64,000 nucleotides of DNA, taken from positions 682,001 to 746,000 of the forward strand of contig OZ246975.1 in NCBI GenBank assembly GCA_965232485.1, in the 5' to 3' direction. This document shows positions 20,731-30,065 of the stretch, one piece after another (position 1 is the first letter of the stretch; each line of letters opens with the position of its first letter). A model generated the notes under the pieces. The model saw only the letters and a list, made by a program, of their open reading frames with translations. It searched no databases and was not told the origin of the DNA. The translations under genes were made by a program, and so were the position numbers. The stretch comes from VXPQ01 sp965232485. GTDB lineage: Bacteria > Bacteroidota > Rhodothermia > Rhodothermales > VXPQ01.

Positions 20731-21563
20731 CCGCGCGAACGAAAAGCCGTGCGCCCGAATCGCGCCTGTATGCGAACCTGCATCCGGCTGCGGGCCGAAA
20801 GCGTGATCGGGCGAGTCCATACGTCATACTCGCGGCGATTGACTTCGCGCAGCGCCTCCAGCGCCCCCAACCACCACCGCTTGAACGCGCCCGCCTTGCG
20901 GCGCGGCAATTCGAGCGCCAGCGGCTCGGCCAGTGCAAACGCATTCCGGGCGCGAATGGTTTGTTTCCACAGAAGCCGCTTCATGGACTCGTCTACCCGC
21001 CCCTCCGCAAGTTGCTCCCGCGACACGTTGTGTTGCGCAAGGTCCGTTTCGGAAATGAAAAAACGCCCTTCGGCCGCGTCGCGTTTCAGGGCCATAAGCC
21101 GACCTGTCCAGAAAAACCCGCGGGCCAGTTCGTCGACATAATCGCGCTGCCACGAACCGGAAACGCCTGCGAGGCGGGCCAGCAGGCGAGCATGCGAACA
21201 CGCCCACTGCATTATGAACGCATTGACCGATCGGTCGTCCGGAAAACGCGCGGGGCCTGCCCATATTCGAGCCGAAGACACTTGTTCGGCCAACAATTCC
21301 CGGGGCAATCCAGCCGCCTTGCACGCAGAAAGCGCCCGGTTCGCCACGGCTTCCGAAACTGCGCGGAGCGGCTTTCCGGCCATAAGGCGACCATGCTCTT
21401 CGTCGAAAAAATCGGTGGACGAGGCCCCGGAAACTGTTGCGAAGCGCGATGCGGAAGGCAAGGCATGCACGACAGCGGGACGGGCAAGCGCCCGGTGAAA
21501 ATCCCAAAGCGCCTGCGCATGCGGAAGCTGTTTCCGGCTCCAGCCATCCAGGTAGAACGGCAT
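20727..21563 (-). CDS. Squalene/phytoene synthase-like protein, probably divergent
   Basis: A helical protein of 278 residues (ATG at 21563; the open frame reaches 21896). The C-terminal half follows the squalene/phytoene synthase pattern: a segment ending in LKRDAAEGRFFIS, then ETDLAQHNVSREQL, matching the usual VxEDxxxGRxYxP...DL..FG region. The two Asp-rich motifs that bind the Mg-diphosphate in active enzymes (DxxxD) are not recognisable: the second site has K-R-D in place of D-x-x-E-D. It may therefore be an inactive or differently acting relative. It sits between thrC and purM with gaps of 82 and 25 bp. The family call is moderate. Confidence 0.6.
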   Translation of the reverse strand: MPFYLDGWSRKQLPHAQALWDFHRALARPAVVHALPSASRFATVSGASSTDFFDEEHGRLMAGKPLRAVSEAVANRALSACKAAGLPRELLAEQVSSARIWAGPARFPDDRSVNAFIMQWACSHARLLARLAGVSGSWQRDYVDELARGFFWTGRLMALKRDAAEGRFFISETDLAQHNVSREQLAEGRVDESMKRLLWKQTIRARNAFALAEPLALELPRRKAGAFKRWWLGALEALREVNRREYDVWTRPITLSARSRMQVRIQARFGRTAFRSRG

Positions 21564-21645
21564 AGGGAGGGCATCCTCTATATCGGACGAAGGAACCGGC
21601 ACGGAACAGGGAATATCCTTAATGGCGACGCGTAGCCGGGGACGG

Positions 21646-22956
21646 CTATTGCCCGACAAGATACGGACGAAGCGCTTCCGCGGAAGGCGCCGCTTCCTCG
21701 ACGGACGTACCCTGCGCCCCGATCGCCGCCAATCGCTCTGGAACCTCCGGCGCGAACCCGAGCGCGGCGCGAACCGTTTCGGGAAATTTGGCCGGATGCG
21801 CCGTAGCAAGCGCCACCACCGGCCCCTGCATTTCGCCCCGTTCGCGGCGGCGACGCACGGCTTCAAGTCCCACGGCCGTATGCGGATCGGCCACATAGCC
21901 GGTAGCCTCGTAGACGCGCCGCATGGACGTCAGGGTATCTTCGTCCGCTACGCGTTCCGCAGAAATCATTTGCTGCATGGCCGAACGATCCAGCAAAGCC
22001 CGCAGCCTTTCGAAATTACTGGGCGCGCCAACATCCATGGCATTGGAAAGGGTTCGAATCACCGGCGCGAATGCGGCGTCTTCGCTGGACAGGTAGCGAG
22101 GAAAAAAGTCGTTGGCGTTGTGCGCCGCCAGAAAGCCCGCCGCCGGCAACCCGACCAAGTGAGCGAGGACGCCTCCCGTCAGGTTGCCGAGGTTGCCGCT
22201 CGGTACGCAGAACCACGGTTTTTCTCCGGGAAAGCGACTTGCCGCAAGCACATAATACGTCATCTGCGGCAACAAACGACCGATATTGATGGAATTCGCG
22301 GAGGAAAGGCCGGCCTTGGCGTAGGCCGGATGCACGAACGCTTCCTTCGCCATGCGCTGACAATCGTCGAAATCCCCGTCCACGCGCAGCGCCTGTACGC
22401 CCGGCCTGGCGGCGATCAGCTGCCGCTCCTGCACCGGACTTACCTTGCCTCCGGGATATAGCAACACCACCCGAATACGCCGCTGCCCGGCGAACCCGTC
22501 GGCCACCGCGCTGCCCGTATCTCCCGAGGTGGCCACAAGAATGGTTGCTTGCTCGTCCCGCCGCTCCAGAAAGTAGCCCATCCAGCGCGCCATGGTCCGC
22601 GCCCCGAAATCCTTGAAGGAGAGCGTAGGGCCATGGAACAGTTCCAGCACGAAAACATCGCGCCACCGCAGGTCTCCTCTGGAAGCGAGCGATACAAGCG
22701 GCGCCGGAAAATCAAGGGCGTCCCGGACAATCCGCTCCAGATCGGGCGCAGGCATTTCGTCGCCGATCCATTCCGAAAGCGCCCTGTACGCCATGTCCGG
22801 GAATGCATCTTCCCGAAATACCGGCGAAAAAGATATGCGGGGCAGCGTGGCGGGGACGTACAAACCGCCATCGGGCGCCAAGCCCCGCAAGAGGGCTTCC
22901 CCGAACGATACGTTTTCGGCAGCCGCGCTGCGCGTGCTGCGGTAGGAAATCGCCAT
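21646..22956 (-). CDS. thrC: Threonine synthase
   Basis: PLP enzyme that converts O-phosphohomoserine to threonine. The 436-residue protein has the N-terminal motif SFGEALLRGLAPDGGLYVP, the PLP-lysine segment GPTLSFKDFG, ATSGDTGSAV and PSGNLGNLTGG, all typical of the shorter bacterial ThrC. I chose the ATG at 22956 (MAISYRS); an in-frame ATG at 22989 would overlap thrB more. thrB lies directly upstream, so the last two steps of threonine synthesis are coupled. Confidence 0.95.
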   Translation of the reverse strand: MAISYRSTRSAAAENVSFGEALLRGLAPDGGLYVPATLPRISFSPVFREDAFPDMAYRALSEWIGDEMPAPDLERIVRDALDFPAPLVSLASRGDLRWRDVFVLELFHGPTLSFKDFGARTMARWMGYFLERRDEQATILVATSGDTGSAVADGFAGQRRIRVVLLYPGGKVSPVQERQLIAARPGVQALRVDGDFDDCQRMAKEAFVHPAYAKAGLSSANSINIGRLLPQMTYYVLAASRFPGEKPWFCVPSGNLGNLTGGVLAHLVGLPAAGFLAAHNANDFFPRYLSSEDAAFAPVIRTLSNAMDVGAPSNFERLRALLDRSAMQQMISAERVADEDTLTSMRRVYEATGYVADPHTAVGLEAVRRRRERGEMQGPVVALATAHPAKFPETVRAALGFAPEVPERLAAIGAQGTSVEEAAPSAEALRPYLVGQ

Positions 22957-22963
22957 AAGCTCG

Positions 22964-23944
22964 CTATGCGGGCTGCTGTGCGCGCGCACTGTGTTCCACC
23001 CGGTCTACAACGCCCGTATCGTTCACCTCGGCGACCAGCCCCCTGGCCCGGACGCGCCCGGACAGGCTTGCCGCAACCATGGCGTCCCGTATCAAGGCAG
23101 CCTGCCCCGCAGATGGGGCCAGGGCGAACATGGCCGGACCCGAGCCAGTCAGGGCGCATCCGAATGCGCCCGCTTCGAGCGCCGCATTCCGCGCAGCATG
23201 ATAACAAGGCACCAGCGAAGCCCGCACCGGCTCCACGAGACGATCCCGCATCATGCACTGCCCGACGGTTTCCCAATCGCCGCAGCGGTACGCATCCACC
23301 AGAAACGCCAGTTCGGACGCGTTGCCCACGGCGTCCGCAAGCGATACGCGGTCCGGCAACATGGCGCGGGCTTGCCGGGTGAGCACCTGCACGTCCGGCA
23401 AAATCAGGGCAATGTGCAGGGAACCGGGCAGTTCGATGCGCCGGTAGCGGGCCGCATTGCTCGACGAAACCAGAATGAGTCCGCCCAGCAAGGCCGGCAA
23501 CGCATTATCCCCATGCCGCCCGCCGGAAGCAATATCCTCGGCCTCCAGCACGGCCTCAATGAGCGCCTCCTTTTCCAAAGGCCTTCCAAAGAGCATATTC
23601 ACGGCCCATGCGCCCGCTACGGCGCTGGCCGCCGAACCGCCGATCCCGGAGCCGAGCGGAATTCCTTTCGCGAGCGTAAGTTCGACCCCGCCGTCCGCGC
23701 CCAGCAAATCCAATACGCCCCGGGCCGCAATCACGGCGGTATTTTTTGCAGAATCCTTGAGCGCCTCCAGAGGCACGACGCCCGGCTCGCACCGAAGTTG
23801 GACGCCGGGATATTCCGTACGGCGCGCCCGAACCACATCGCCGATCCCGGAAATGCACAAACCCAACGCATCGAACCCTGGCCCAAGATTGGACAAGGAA
23901 GCCGGGCCAAAAACGTCAATATGATCCACAGAGCGATGAGACAT
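22964..23944 (-). CDS. thrB: Homoserine kinase
   Basis: Phosphorylates homoserine to O-phosphohomoserine, the substrate of ThrC. The GHMP kinase pattern is clear in 326 residues: N-terminal PASLSNLGPGFDALG, the ATP loop PLGSGIGGSAAS at about 95-106, and the C-terminal LTGSGPAMFAL. It ends 8 bp before thrC starts. No aspartokinase/homoserine dehydrogenase gene is in the window. About 65 bp, AT-rich, separate it from gltD and may hold a promoter. Confidence 0.95.
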   Translation of the reverse strand: MSHRSVDHIDVFGPASLSNLGPGFDALGLCISGIGDVVRARRTEYPGVQLRCEPGVVPLEALKDSAKNTAVIAARGVLDLLGADGGVELTLAKGIPLGSGIGGSAASAVAGAWAVNMLFGRPLEKEALIEAVLEAEDIASGGRHGDNALPALLGGLILVSSSNAARYRRIELPGSLHIALILPDVQVLTRQARAMLPDRVSLADAVGNASELAFLVDAYRCGDWETVGQCMMRDRLVEPVRASLVPCYHAARNAALEAGAFGCALTGSGPAMFALAPSAGQAALIRDAMVAASLSGRVRARGLVAEVNDTGVVDRVEHSARAQQPA

Positions 23945-24009
23945 GCTAATTTTTTACATTAATTTAATACATTCAACTTGTTGCAGTGCAATGAATTAAC
24001 GACAATGCA

Positions 24010-25479
24010 TCATCGCAACACAGGGAGATCGCCTTCGCCTTTGGCGGGGAGCATGGTCGCCTCTTCGCGCAGAAAGGCGTCCACGCCGCGGGCGGCCTCC
24101 CGGCCCTCGGCGATAGCCCATACCACGAGCGACTGCCCCCGACGCATATCGCCCGCCGCAAACACGCCAGGCCGCGAAGACATGTAGTTGCCGTCCGTAC
24201 GGACATTGCCCCGTTCGTCCAGCTCAACGCCGAGTTGGGCGATCACGCCGTCCGGTTCGGGTCCGACGTAACCCACGGCAAGCAACACCAGATCAGCCGG
24301 CCACAGGTGCTCCGAATTGGGCTGCTCTACGAAACGCATGCGCCCGGAAGCATCCTTCTTCGGCAACACATTCACTGTGCGCAACTCCTGCACGAACCCA
24401 TCGTCCCCGCTGAACCCCTTCGTCAATACGCTCCAATGGCGATCTGCCCCTTCTTCATGGGAGGTGGACGTCTGAAACACCATGGGCATGAAAGGCCAGG
24501 GCTGATGCGGCGGACGCGTTTCGGGGGGCGTCGGAAGCAATTCGAACTGCGTAATGGATTTGGCTCCTTGCCTGTTGGCGGTGCCCACGCAATCGCTTCC
24601 CGTATCGCCGCCGCCAATCACGATCACATCCTTGCCCGCCGCCGTAATCGGCGCCACATGCTCCATGGCGTCGCCCGCATTGATCTTGTTCTGCCTCCAT
24701 AGATAATCCCAGGCAAAATGGACGCCCTCAAGGTCCCGACCCGGAGCCGGTATGTCGCGGGGTTTCGTAGCGCCTCCAGCAAGCACGACGGCGCAAAAAT
24801 CCTCCAGCGCAGACACGGGATAACTCTTGCCTACCTCGGCATTCGCAACGAACCGGACCCCTTCCTCGCGCATCACCTCAATCCGGCGATCCACGATCCA
24901 TTTCTCCAGCTTGAAATCCGGAATCCCGTAGCGCAACAAGCCGCCGATGCGGTCGTCCCGCTCCAGCACGGTCACGGAGTGCCCAGCCTTGTTGAGCTGA
25001 TCGGCGGCGGCCAACCCCGCCGGACCCGACCCCACGACCGCCACGCTCCTGCCTGTCCTGACCGCCGGCGGACGCGCCGCGTACCAGCCATCCTTCCAGG
25101 CCCGATCCGAAATACTTTTCTCGATCTGTTCGATCGTCACGGGCGGCTCGTTGACGCCAAGCACGCATGCCGACTCGCAGGGAGCCGGACAAATCCTGCC
25201 CGTGAATTCCGGGAAATTGTTCGTCGCGCGCAACCGGCCGAACGCATCTTCCCATTCGCCCCGGTACGCCAAGTCGTTCCAGTCCGGGATGATGTTGCCC
25301 AGCGGACAGCCCGCTTGGCAAAAAGGCACCCCGCAATCCATGCAACGCGCAGCCTGCTGCTTCACTTTCCTGACGGGAAGCTCCAGGTACACATCGCGGT
25401 AGTCGCGCTTGCGCTCCTCCACGGGACGGCGCGGGGCCATCTCCCGGGAATATTCCATAAATCCGGTTATTTTACCCAT
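24010..25479 (-). CDS. gltD: Glutamate synthase (NADPH) small subunit
   Basis: This FAD/iron-sulfur subunit feeds electrons from NADPH to the large subunit, giving glutamate from glutamine and 2-oxoglutarate. The 489-residue form from the ATG at 25479 starts MGKITGFMEYSRE as in the family; an ATG at 25500 is possible. N-terminal iron-sulfur cysteines are visible (CMDCGVPFCQAGCP and CPAPCESACV). They are followed by the FAD GSGPAGLAAAD fold near 150-165 and the NADPH-binding GGGDTGSDC. It lies just after gltB in one operon. Confidence 0.95.
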   Translation of the reverse strand: MGKITGFMEYSREMAPRRPVEERKRDYRDVYLELPVRKVKQQAARCMDCGVPFCQAGCPLGNIIPDWNDLAYRGEWEDAFGRLRATNNFPEFTGRICPAPCESACVLGVNEPPVTIEQIEKSISDRAWKDGWYAARPPAVRTGRSVAVVGSGPAGLAAADQLNKAGHSVTVLERDDRIGGLLRYGIPDFKLEKWIVDRRIEVMREEGVRFVANAEVGKSYPVSALEDFCAVVLAGGATKPRDIPAPGRDLEGVHFAWDYLWRQNKINAGDAMEHVAPITAAGKDVIVIGGGDTGSDCVGTANRQGAKSITQFELLPTPPETRPPHQPWPFMPMVFQTSTSHEEGADRHWSVLTKGFSGDDGFVQELRTVNVLPKKDASGRMRFVEQPNSEHLWPADLVLLAVGYVGPEPDGVIAQLGVELDERGNVRTDGNYMSSRPGVFAAGDMRRGQSLVVWAIAEGREAARGVDAFLREEATMLPAKGEGDLPVLR

Positions 25480-25506
25480 GAACTTCTGGCTTCTGATCAT
25501 CCCCGT

Positions 25507-28500
25507 CTATACAACGGCATGTTCCGGGGCTATCGTCTGTTGCGCTTCTTCTTCCAGCCGGAGGAGCGCATTGCGATATTCGACCGGCATAATCTTGACG
25601 AATTCTTCCAGCGCGGCCTCCCAGTTTTCAAGGACCCATTCCGCCACGGAACTCCCGGTCAGGCGATAGTGCTTCTCGACCATCCCGTGCAGTTCCTCCA
25701 TATCGGCAGGATCCTCCACTTTTTCGAGGTCCACCATCTTCCCGTTGCAACGCAGCGTCCTGAATTCCAGGGTCCCGTCGAGCACGTACGCCACGCCGCC
25801 GCTCATGCCCGCCGCAAAATTGCGGCCGGTGGGACCCAGCACGACCACGCGCCCGCCGGTCATGTATTCGCATCCGTGATCGCCGAGGCCTTCGACCACC
25901 GCGCGCACGCCGCTGTTGCGCACGGCGAAACGCTCGCCGGCGCGTCCGCGCACGAACACTTCCCCGCTCGTTGCGCCATACAGCGCCACATTGCCCACGA
26001 TAATGTTGCCGTGTGCATCGTACCCGGCGTTTTCCGGCGGCTGCACCACGAGGCGAGAGCCGGAAAGCCCTTTGCCGAAATAATCGTTCGTATCGCCCCG
26101 CAGGCGGACGGTAATGCCCGGCGCCCCGAAAGCGAAGAAACTCTGCCCGCCCGAGCCGGTCATGTTGATTCGAATCGTGTCGTCGGGAAGGCGCCCGCCC
26201 GGGTATCGTTTGCTGACCTCGGCGGAAAGCAGCGTCCCGACCGTCCGATTGATATTCCGAACAGCCACATTGATCGTCACCGGCGCTTTCGTTTCGAGCG
26301 CGGGGCGGGCCATTTCGATGAGGCGATGATCCAGCGCTTCGGCAAGGCCGTGATCCTGCTCTGTCTCATGGAACTTGCGCAACGAGGCAGGCGCTTCCGG
26401 TTTAACCAGAATCGGAGACAGGTCCAGGTGCTTCGCTTTCCAGTGCCTGACGTCGGAACGCACGCGTAATCGATCCACTTGTCCGATCATTTCATGCACG
26501 GCGCGGAATCCGAGGCGGGCCATGATCTGGCGCAGCTCTTCCGCTACGAAGTGAAAATAATTAATGACGTCCTCCGGCTGGCCTTCGAATTTCTTGCGCA
26601 GCTCCGGGTCCTGCGTAGCTATGCCGACGGGACATGTATTCAAATGGCATTTACGCATCATAATGCAGCCTATCGCCACCAGCGGCGCCGTCGAGAAGCC
26701 GAATTCTTCCGCGCCGAGGAGACATGCGACGGCTACGTCAAGCCCCGTCTTGAGCTGCCCGTCGCATTCCACCCGAATACGGCTTCGGAGCCCATTCCTG
26801 ACCAGCGTCTGATGCGTTTCGGACAAGCCCAACTCCCAAGGCAATCCGGCGTGCATGATGGATGTCTGCGGGGAAGCGCCGGTCCCGCCGTCGTGGCCGG
26901 AAATAAGCACCACATCGGCCTTGCCTTTCGCCACGCCGGCGGCCACCGTGCCCACTCCCACTTCGGAAACCAGCTTTACCGTAATGCGCGCGTCCGGATT
27001 CGAATTCTTCAGATCGTGAATCAGCTGCGCCAGGTCTTCGATCGAATAAATGTCGTGGTGCGGGGGCGGCGAAATAAGGCCCACGTACGGCGTGGAATGG
27101 CGCGTCTTGGCAATCCAGGGGTATACCTTTTCGCCCGGCAACTGCCCGCCTTCCCCCGGTTTGGCTCCCTGCGCCATCTTGATCTGAATCTCGTCCGCGC
27201 TCGTGAGGTAGTCGATCGTCACCCCGAAGCGTCCTGACGCCACCTGCTTGATCGCGCTTCGCTTTTCACTGCGACGAACGTAGCGTTCCGGGTCCTCGCC
27301 GCCTTCGCCGGTATTACTCTTGCCCCCGATGCGATTCATGGCGATCGCCAGCGTCTCGTGGGTTTCCTTCGATATGGAGCCGTACGACATGGCGCCCGTT
27401 TTGAACCGCTTGACGATTTCCGTCCACGGCTCCACTTCGTCGAGCGGCACAGGCGCGCCCCCCGATTCGTCCAGCGCAAGCAAGCCGCGCAACGTACCCA
27501 GCTGCTTCGCCTGATCGTTGATCAGCCGGGCATAGTCCTCGTAGGCGGCGGGGTCTCCGGAACGAGCGGCTTGCTGCAGGCGCGCGATCGTCATGGGATT
27601 GAACAAATGATATTCCCCGTTGCGCCGCCAGAGATACCGCCCGCCCGCATCCAGATCCTTGGAAAAAACAAGGCGAACGTCGGGCCAGGCCTGACGGTGC
27701 CGCATGTTCGTTTCTTCGGCGATCGTATCCAGGCCGACGCCGCCTATCCGGCTGGCCGTCCCTGTGAAATATTGATCGATGAGGTCCTGCGCCAGTCCGA
27801 CCGCCTCGAATATCTGGGCGCCTCGATAACTCTGCACCGTCGAAATGCCCATCTTCGACATCACCTTGAGGATGCCCGTCCCGATCGATTTTATGTACCC
27901 GACCCGCGCCTTGCTGTCCGAAATATCTTCCTCGGCAAGCAACCGCTCGATCACCTGCAACGCCAGCCACGGATTCACCGCATCGGCGCCATACCCGATC
28001 AGCGCGCAAAAATGATGTACTTCCCGAGGCTCCCCGCTTTCGACCACAATGGAGGCGCGGGTGCGAAGCCCCTCCCGAATCAGCCGATGATGCACGGCGC
28101 CGGTAGCCAGCAAGGCGGGTATGGGCGCCAGGTCCGGCCCTGCCGCCCGATCCGACAACACCAGCACGGACCGCCCCACGCGCACCATCTGCTCTGCTTC
28201 GTCGCACAAAGCGTCAAGCGCCTTTCGCAGCCCTTCCTCGCCGCTTCCGGCCTCGAACGCCATGTCGATCTTCTGCGTCTTCAACTCCTCGATCCCCGAA
28301 TTCGGGATCCGGGCCAGGTCCCGATCCGACAAAATAGGCTGCTTCAGAATCAACTTGCGGCAGTGTTGCGGCGTCTCCTGAAAAAGGTCCCGCTCCGCTC
28401 CCAGCTGGGTGAACAACGAGGTAACCATCTCTTCGCGGATCGCGTCGAGCGGGGGATTCGTCACCTGGGCGAATAATTGCCGAAAATAGTCGTACAGGAG

Positions 28501-30039
28501 GCGCGGCTTGTCCGAAAGCACGGCGAGCGGCGTGTCGTCTCCCATCGAACCAAGGGCCTCCTTGCCATGCAGTCCCATGGGCTTCATGAGCAGGCGCTCG
28601 TCTTCAAGCGTGTAGCCGAACATTTTCTCCCGAACATGGAGTTCCTCGGGAGCATAGCGCGGCGGACGACCGTAGTCCGGCAAATCCTGCAAGCGCACGG
28701 CGTGATCCCGCAACCATTCGCCGTACGGACGGCGCGTAGCGAGCATTTGCTTGATCTCCTCGTCCTCAATGATCCGGCGCTCTTCCAGATCGACCAGAAA
28801 CATTTTTCCGGGCTGCAAACGCCCCTTCGCCACCACATTCGCCGGATCCGTATCGATCACGCCGGTCTCGGACGCCAGCACGACCAGTCCGTCCTTCGTA
28901 ACCGTAAACCGGGAGGGGCGCAAACCATTCCGGTCGAGAATCGCGCCAACGTACCGCCCGTCCGTAAAAGGCAGCACGGCCGGACCGTCCCACGGCTCCA
29001 TCAAACAGGAATGATATTCGTAGAACGCCCGCTTCTCTTCGCTCATCTCCCGGGTATACTCCCAGGCTTCCGGCACCAGCATCATCATTGCGTGCGGGAG
29101 CGAACGGCCCGTAAAGTAGAGCAACTCAAGCGCATTGTCGAGAATGGCCGAATCGCTGGCGCCCTCGGTCAGGATGGGCAACAACTTCTTCATGTCGTCG
29201 CCGAAAAGTTCCGACTCGAACAGCGCCTGACGGGCATTCATCCAGTTGAAATTGCCCCGAAGCGTATTGATTTCGCCATTGTGGCATAAAAAGCGAAAAG
29301 GCTGCGCGAGCGGCCACTGCGGCAACGTATTCGTCGAAAAACGCGCATGCACGATGGCCAGCGCACTCTTCATGTTCGGATCAGCAAGGTCCGTATAGAA
29401 CCGGGGCAGGTCCTCGGCCAGCAACATCCCCTTGTACACAATGGTGCGAGAGGAAAGCGAGGAAATATAAAACGCGCTGGTCCCGGGCATATCGGCCTTG
29501 GCCACGGTATGTTCGACCACTTTCCGGATCACGTACAGCTTGCGCTCGAACGCATCCCGATCCGCCGTTTGCGCGCCGCGCCCCACCAGCGCCTGCCAGA
29601 ATTCCGGCTGCATTTCCGCGGCGGCCTCTCCTATGGAGTCCGCGTGCGTCGGGATGCGCCGCCAACCGATGCATTCCTGTCCTTCCGCCCGAATGGTTTC
29701 TTCGAACGTAGTCCTGCAAAAAGCCTGCGCCTGCGCATCCCGGGGCAAAAAAATCATACCGGCCGCATACTCTCCCGCCGCCCGCGCGCCCGCGCCCAGT
29801 TCCTTCAACACCGGCGCCAGGAACGCATGGGGCGTCTGAATCAGAATGCCTGTTCCGTCGCCCGTCCTTTCGTCGCATCCGCAGGCCGAGCGATGCGACA
29901 AGTTGTTCAGCATTTCAAGCCCTTTCTGCACGATATCATGGCTCGGTTCGTTCTGCACCGTGCAAACGAAACCGACGCCGCATGCGTCATGCTCGTAAAA
30001 CGAGTCGTAAAGGCCTTCGCGAATAGGTAATAACTGCAT
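25507..30039 (-). CDS. gltB: Glutamate synthase large subunit
   Basis: A 1510-residue enzyme combining four domains. The N-terminal glutaminase has its catalytic cysteine at C20 (HDACGVGF), implying removal of a 19-residue propeptide. A central domain, an FMN-binding synthase domain with a 3Fe-4S cluster (cysteines in CIMMRKCHLNTCPVG) and a C-terminal beta-helix (GGRVVVLGPTGRNFAAGMSGG) follow. Ammonia released from glutamine is channelled to 2-oxoglutarate. Placement between the branched-chain cluster and the threonine genes makes sense, as glutamate is the amino donor. It is 26 bp downstream of cimA. Confidence 0.97.
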   Translation of the reverse strand: MQLLPIREGLYDSFYEHDACGVGFVCTVQNEPSHDIVQKGLEMLNNLSHRSACGCDERTGDGTGILIQTPHAFLAPVLKELGAGARAAGEYAAGMIFLPRDAQAQAFCRTTFEETIRAEGQECIGWRRIPTHADSIGEAAAEMQPEFWQALVGRGAQTADRDAFERKLYVIRKVVEHTVAKADMPGTSAFYISSLSSRTIVYKGMLLAEDLPRFYTDLADPNMKSALAIVHARFSTNTLPQWPLAQPFRFLCHNGEINTLRGNFNWMNARQALFESELFGDDMKKLLPILTEGASDSAILDNALELLYFTGRSLPHAMMMLVPEAWEYTREMSEEKRAFYEYHSCLMEPWDGPAVLPFTDGRYVGAILDRNGLRPSRFTVTKDGLVVLASETGVIDTDPANVVAKGRLQPGKMFLVDLEERRIIEDEEIKQMLATRRPYGEWLRDHAVRLQDLPDYGRPPRYAPEELHVREKMFGYTLEDERLLMKPMGLHGKEALGSMGDDTPLAVLSDKPRLLYDYFRQLFAQVTNPPLDAIREEMVTSLFTQLGAERDLFQETPQHCRKLILKQPILSDRDLARIPNSGIEELKTQKIDMAFEAGSGEEGLRKALDALCDEAEQMVRVGRSVLVLSDRAAGPDLAPIPALLATGAVHHRLIREGLRTRASIVVESGEPREVHHFCALIGYGADAVNPWLALQVIERLLAEEDISDSKARVGYIKSIGTGILKVMSKMGISTVQSYRGAQIFEAVGLAQDLIDQYFTGTASRIGGVGLDTIAEETNMRHRQAWPDVRLVFSKDLDAGGRYLWRRNGEYHLFNPMTIARLQQAARSGDPAAYEDYARLINDQAKQLGTLRGLLALDESGGAPVPLDEVEPWTEIVKRFKTGAMSYGSISKETHETLAIAMNRIGGKSNTGEGGEDPERYVRRSEKRSAIKQVASGRFGVTIDYLTSADEIQIKMAQGAKPGEGGQLPGEKVYPWIAKTRHSTPYVGLISPPPHHDIYSIEDLAQLIHDLKNSNPDARITVKLVSEVGVGTVAAGVAKGKADVVLISGHDGGTGASPQTSIMHAGLPWELGLSETHQTLVRNGLRSRIRVECDGQLKTGLDVAVACLLGAEEFGFSTAPLVAIGCIMMRKCHLNTCPVGIATQDPELRKKFEGQPEDVINYFHFVAEELRQIMARLGFRAVHEMIGQVDRLRVRSDVRHWKAKHLDLSPILVKPEAPASLRKFHETEQDHGLAEALDHRLIEMARPALETKAPVTINVAVRNINRTVGTLLSAEVSKRYPGGRLPDDTIRINMTGSGGQSFFAFGAPGITVRLRGDTNDYFGKGLSGSRLVVQPPENAGYDAHGNIIVGNVALYGATSGEVFVRGRAGERFAVRNSGVRAVVEGLGDHGCEYMTGGRVVVLGPTGRNFAAGMSGGVAYVLDGTLEFRTLRCNGKMVDLEKVEDPADMEELHGMVEKHYRLTGSSVAEWVLENWEAALEEFVKIMPVEYRNALLRLEEEAQQTIAPEHAVV

Positions 30040-30065
30040 AAGTCAAGTCCGTACTTCGTCCTCCC

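Noticed and set aside
24718..26469. Long open frame on the plus strand across gltD and gltB (583 codons)
   Set aside because: It is antisense to two unmistakable genes. GC-rich codon bias keeps the opposite strand free of stops, and the translation has no recognisable motif. Several similar long antisense frames (for example 1151-2335 minus and 10077-11744 minus) were rejected for the same reason.
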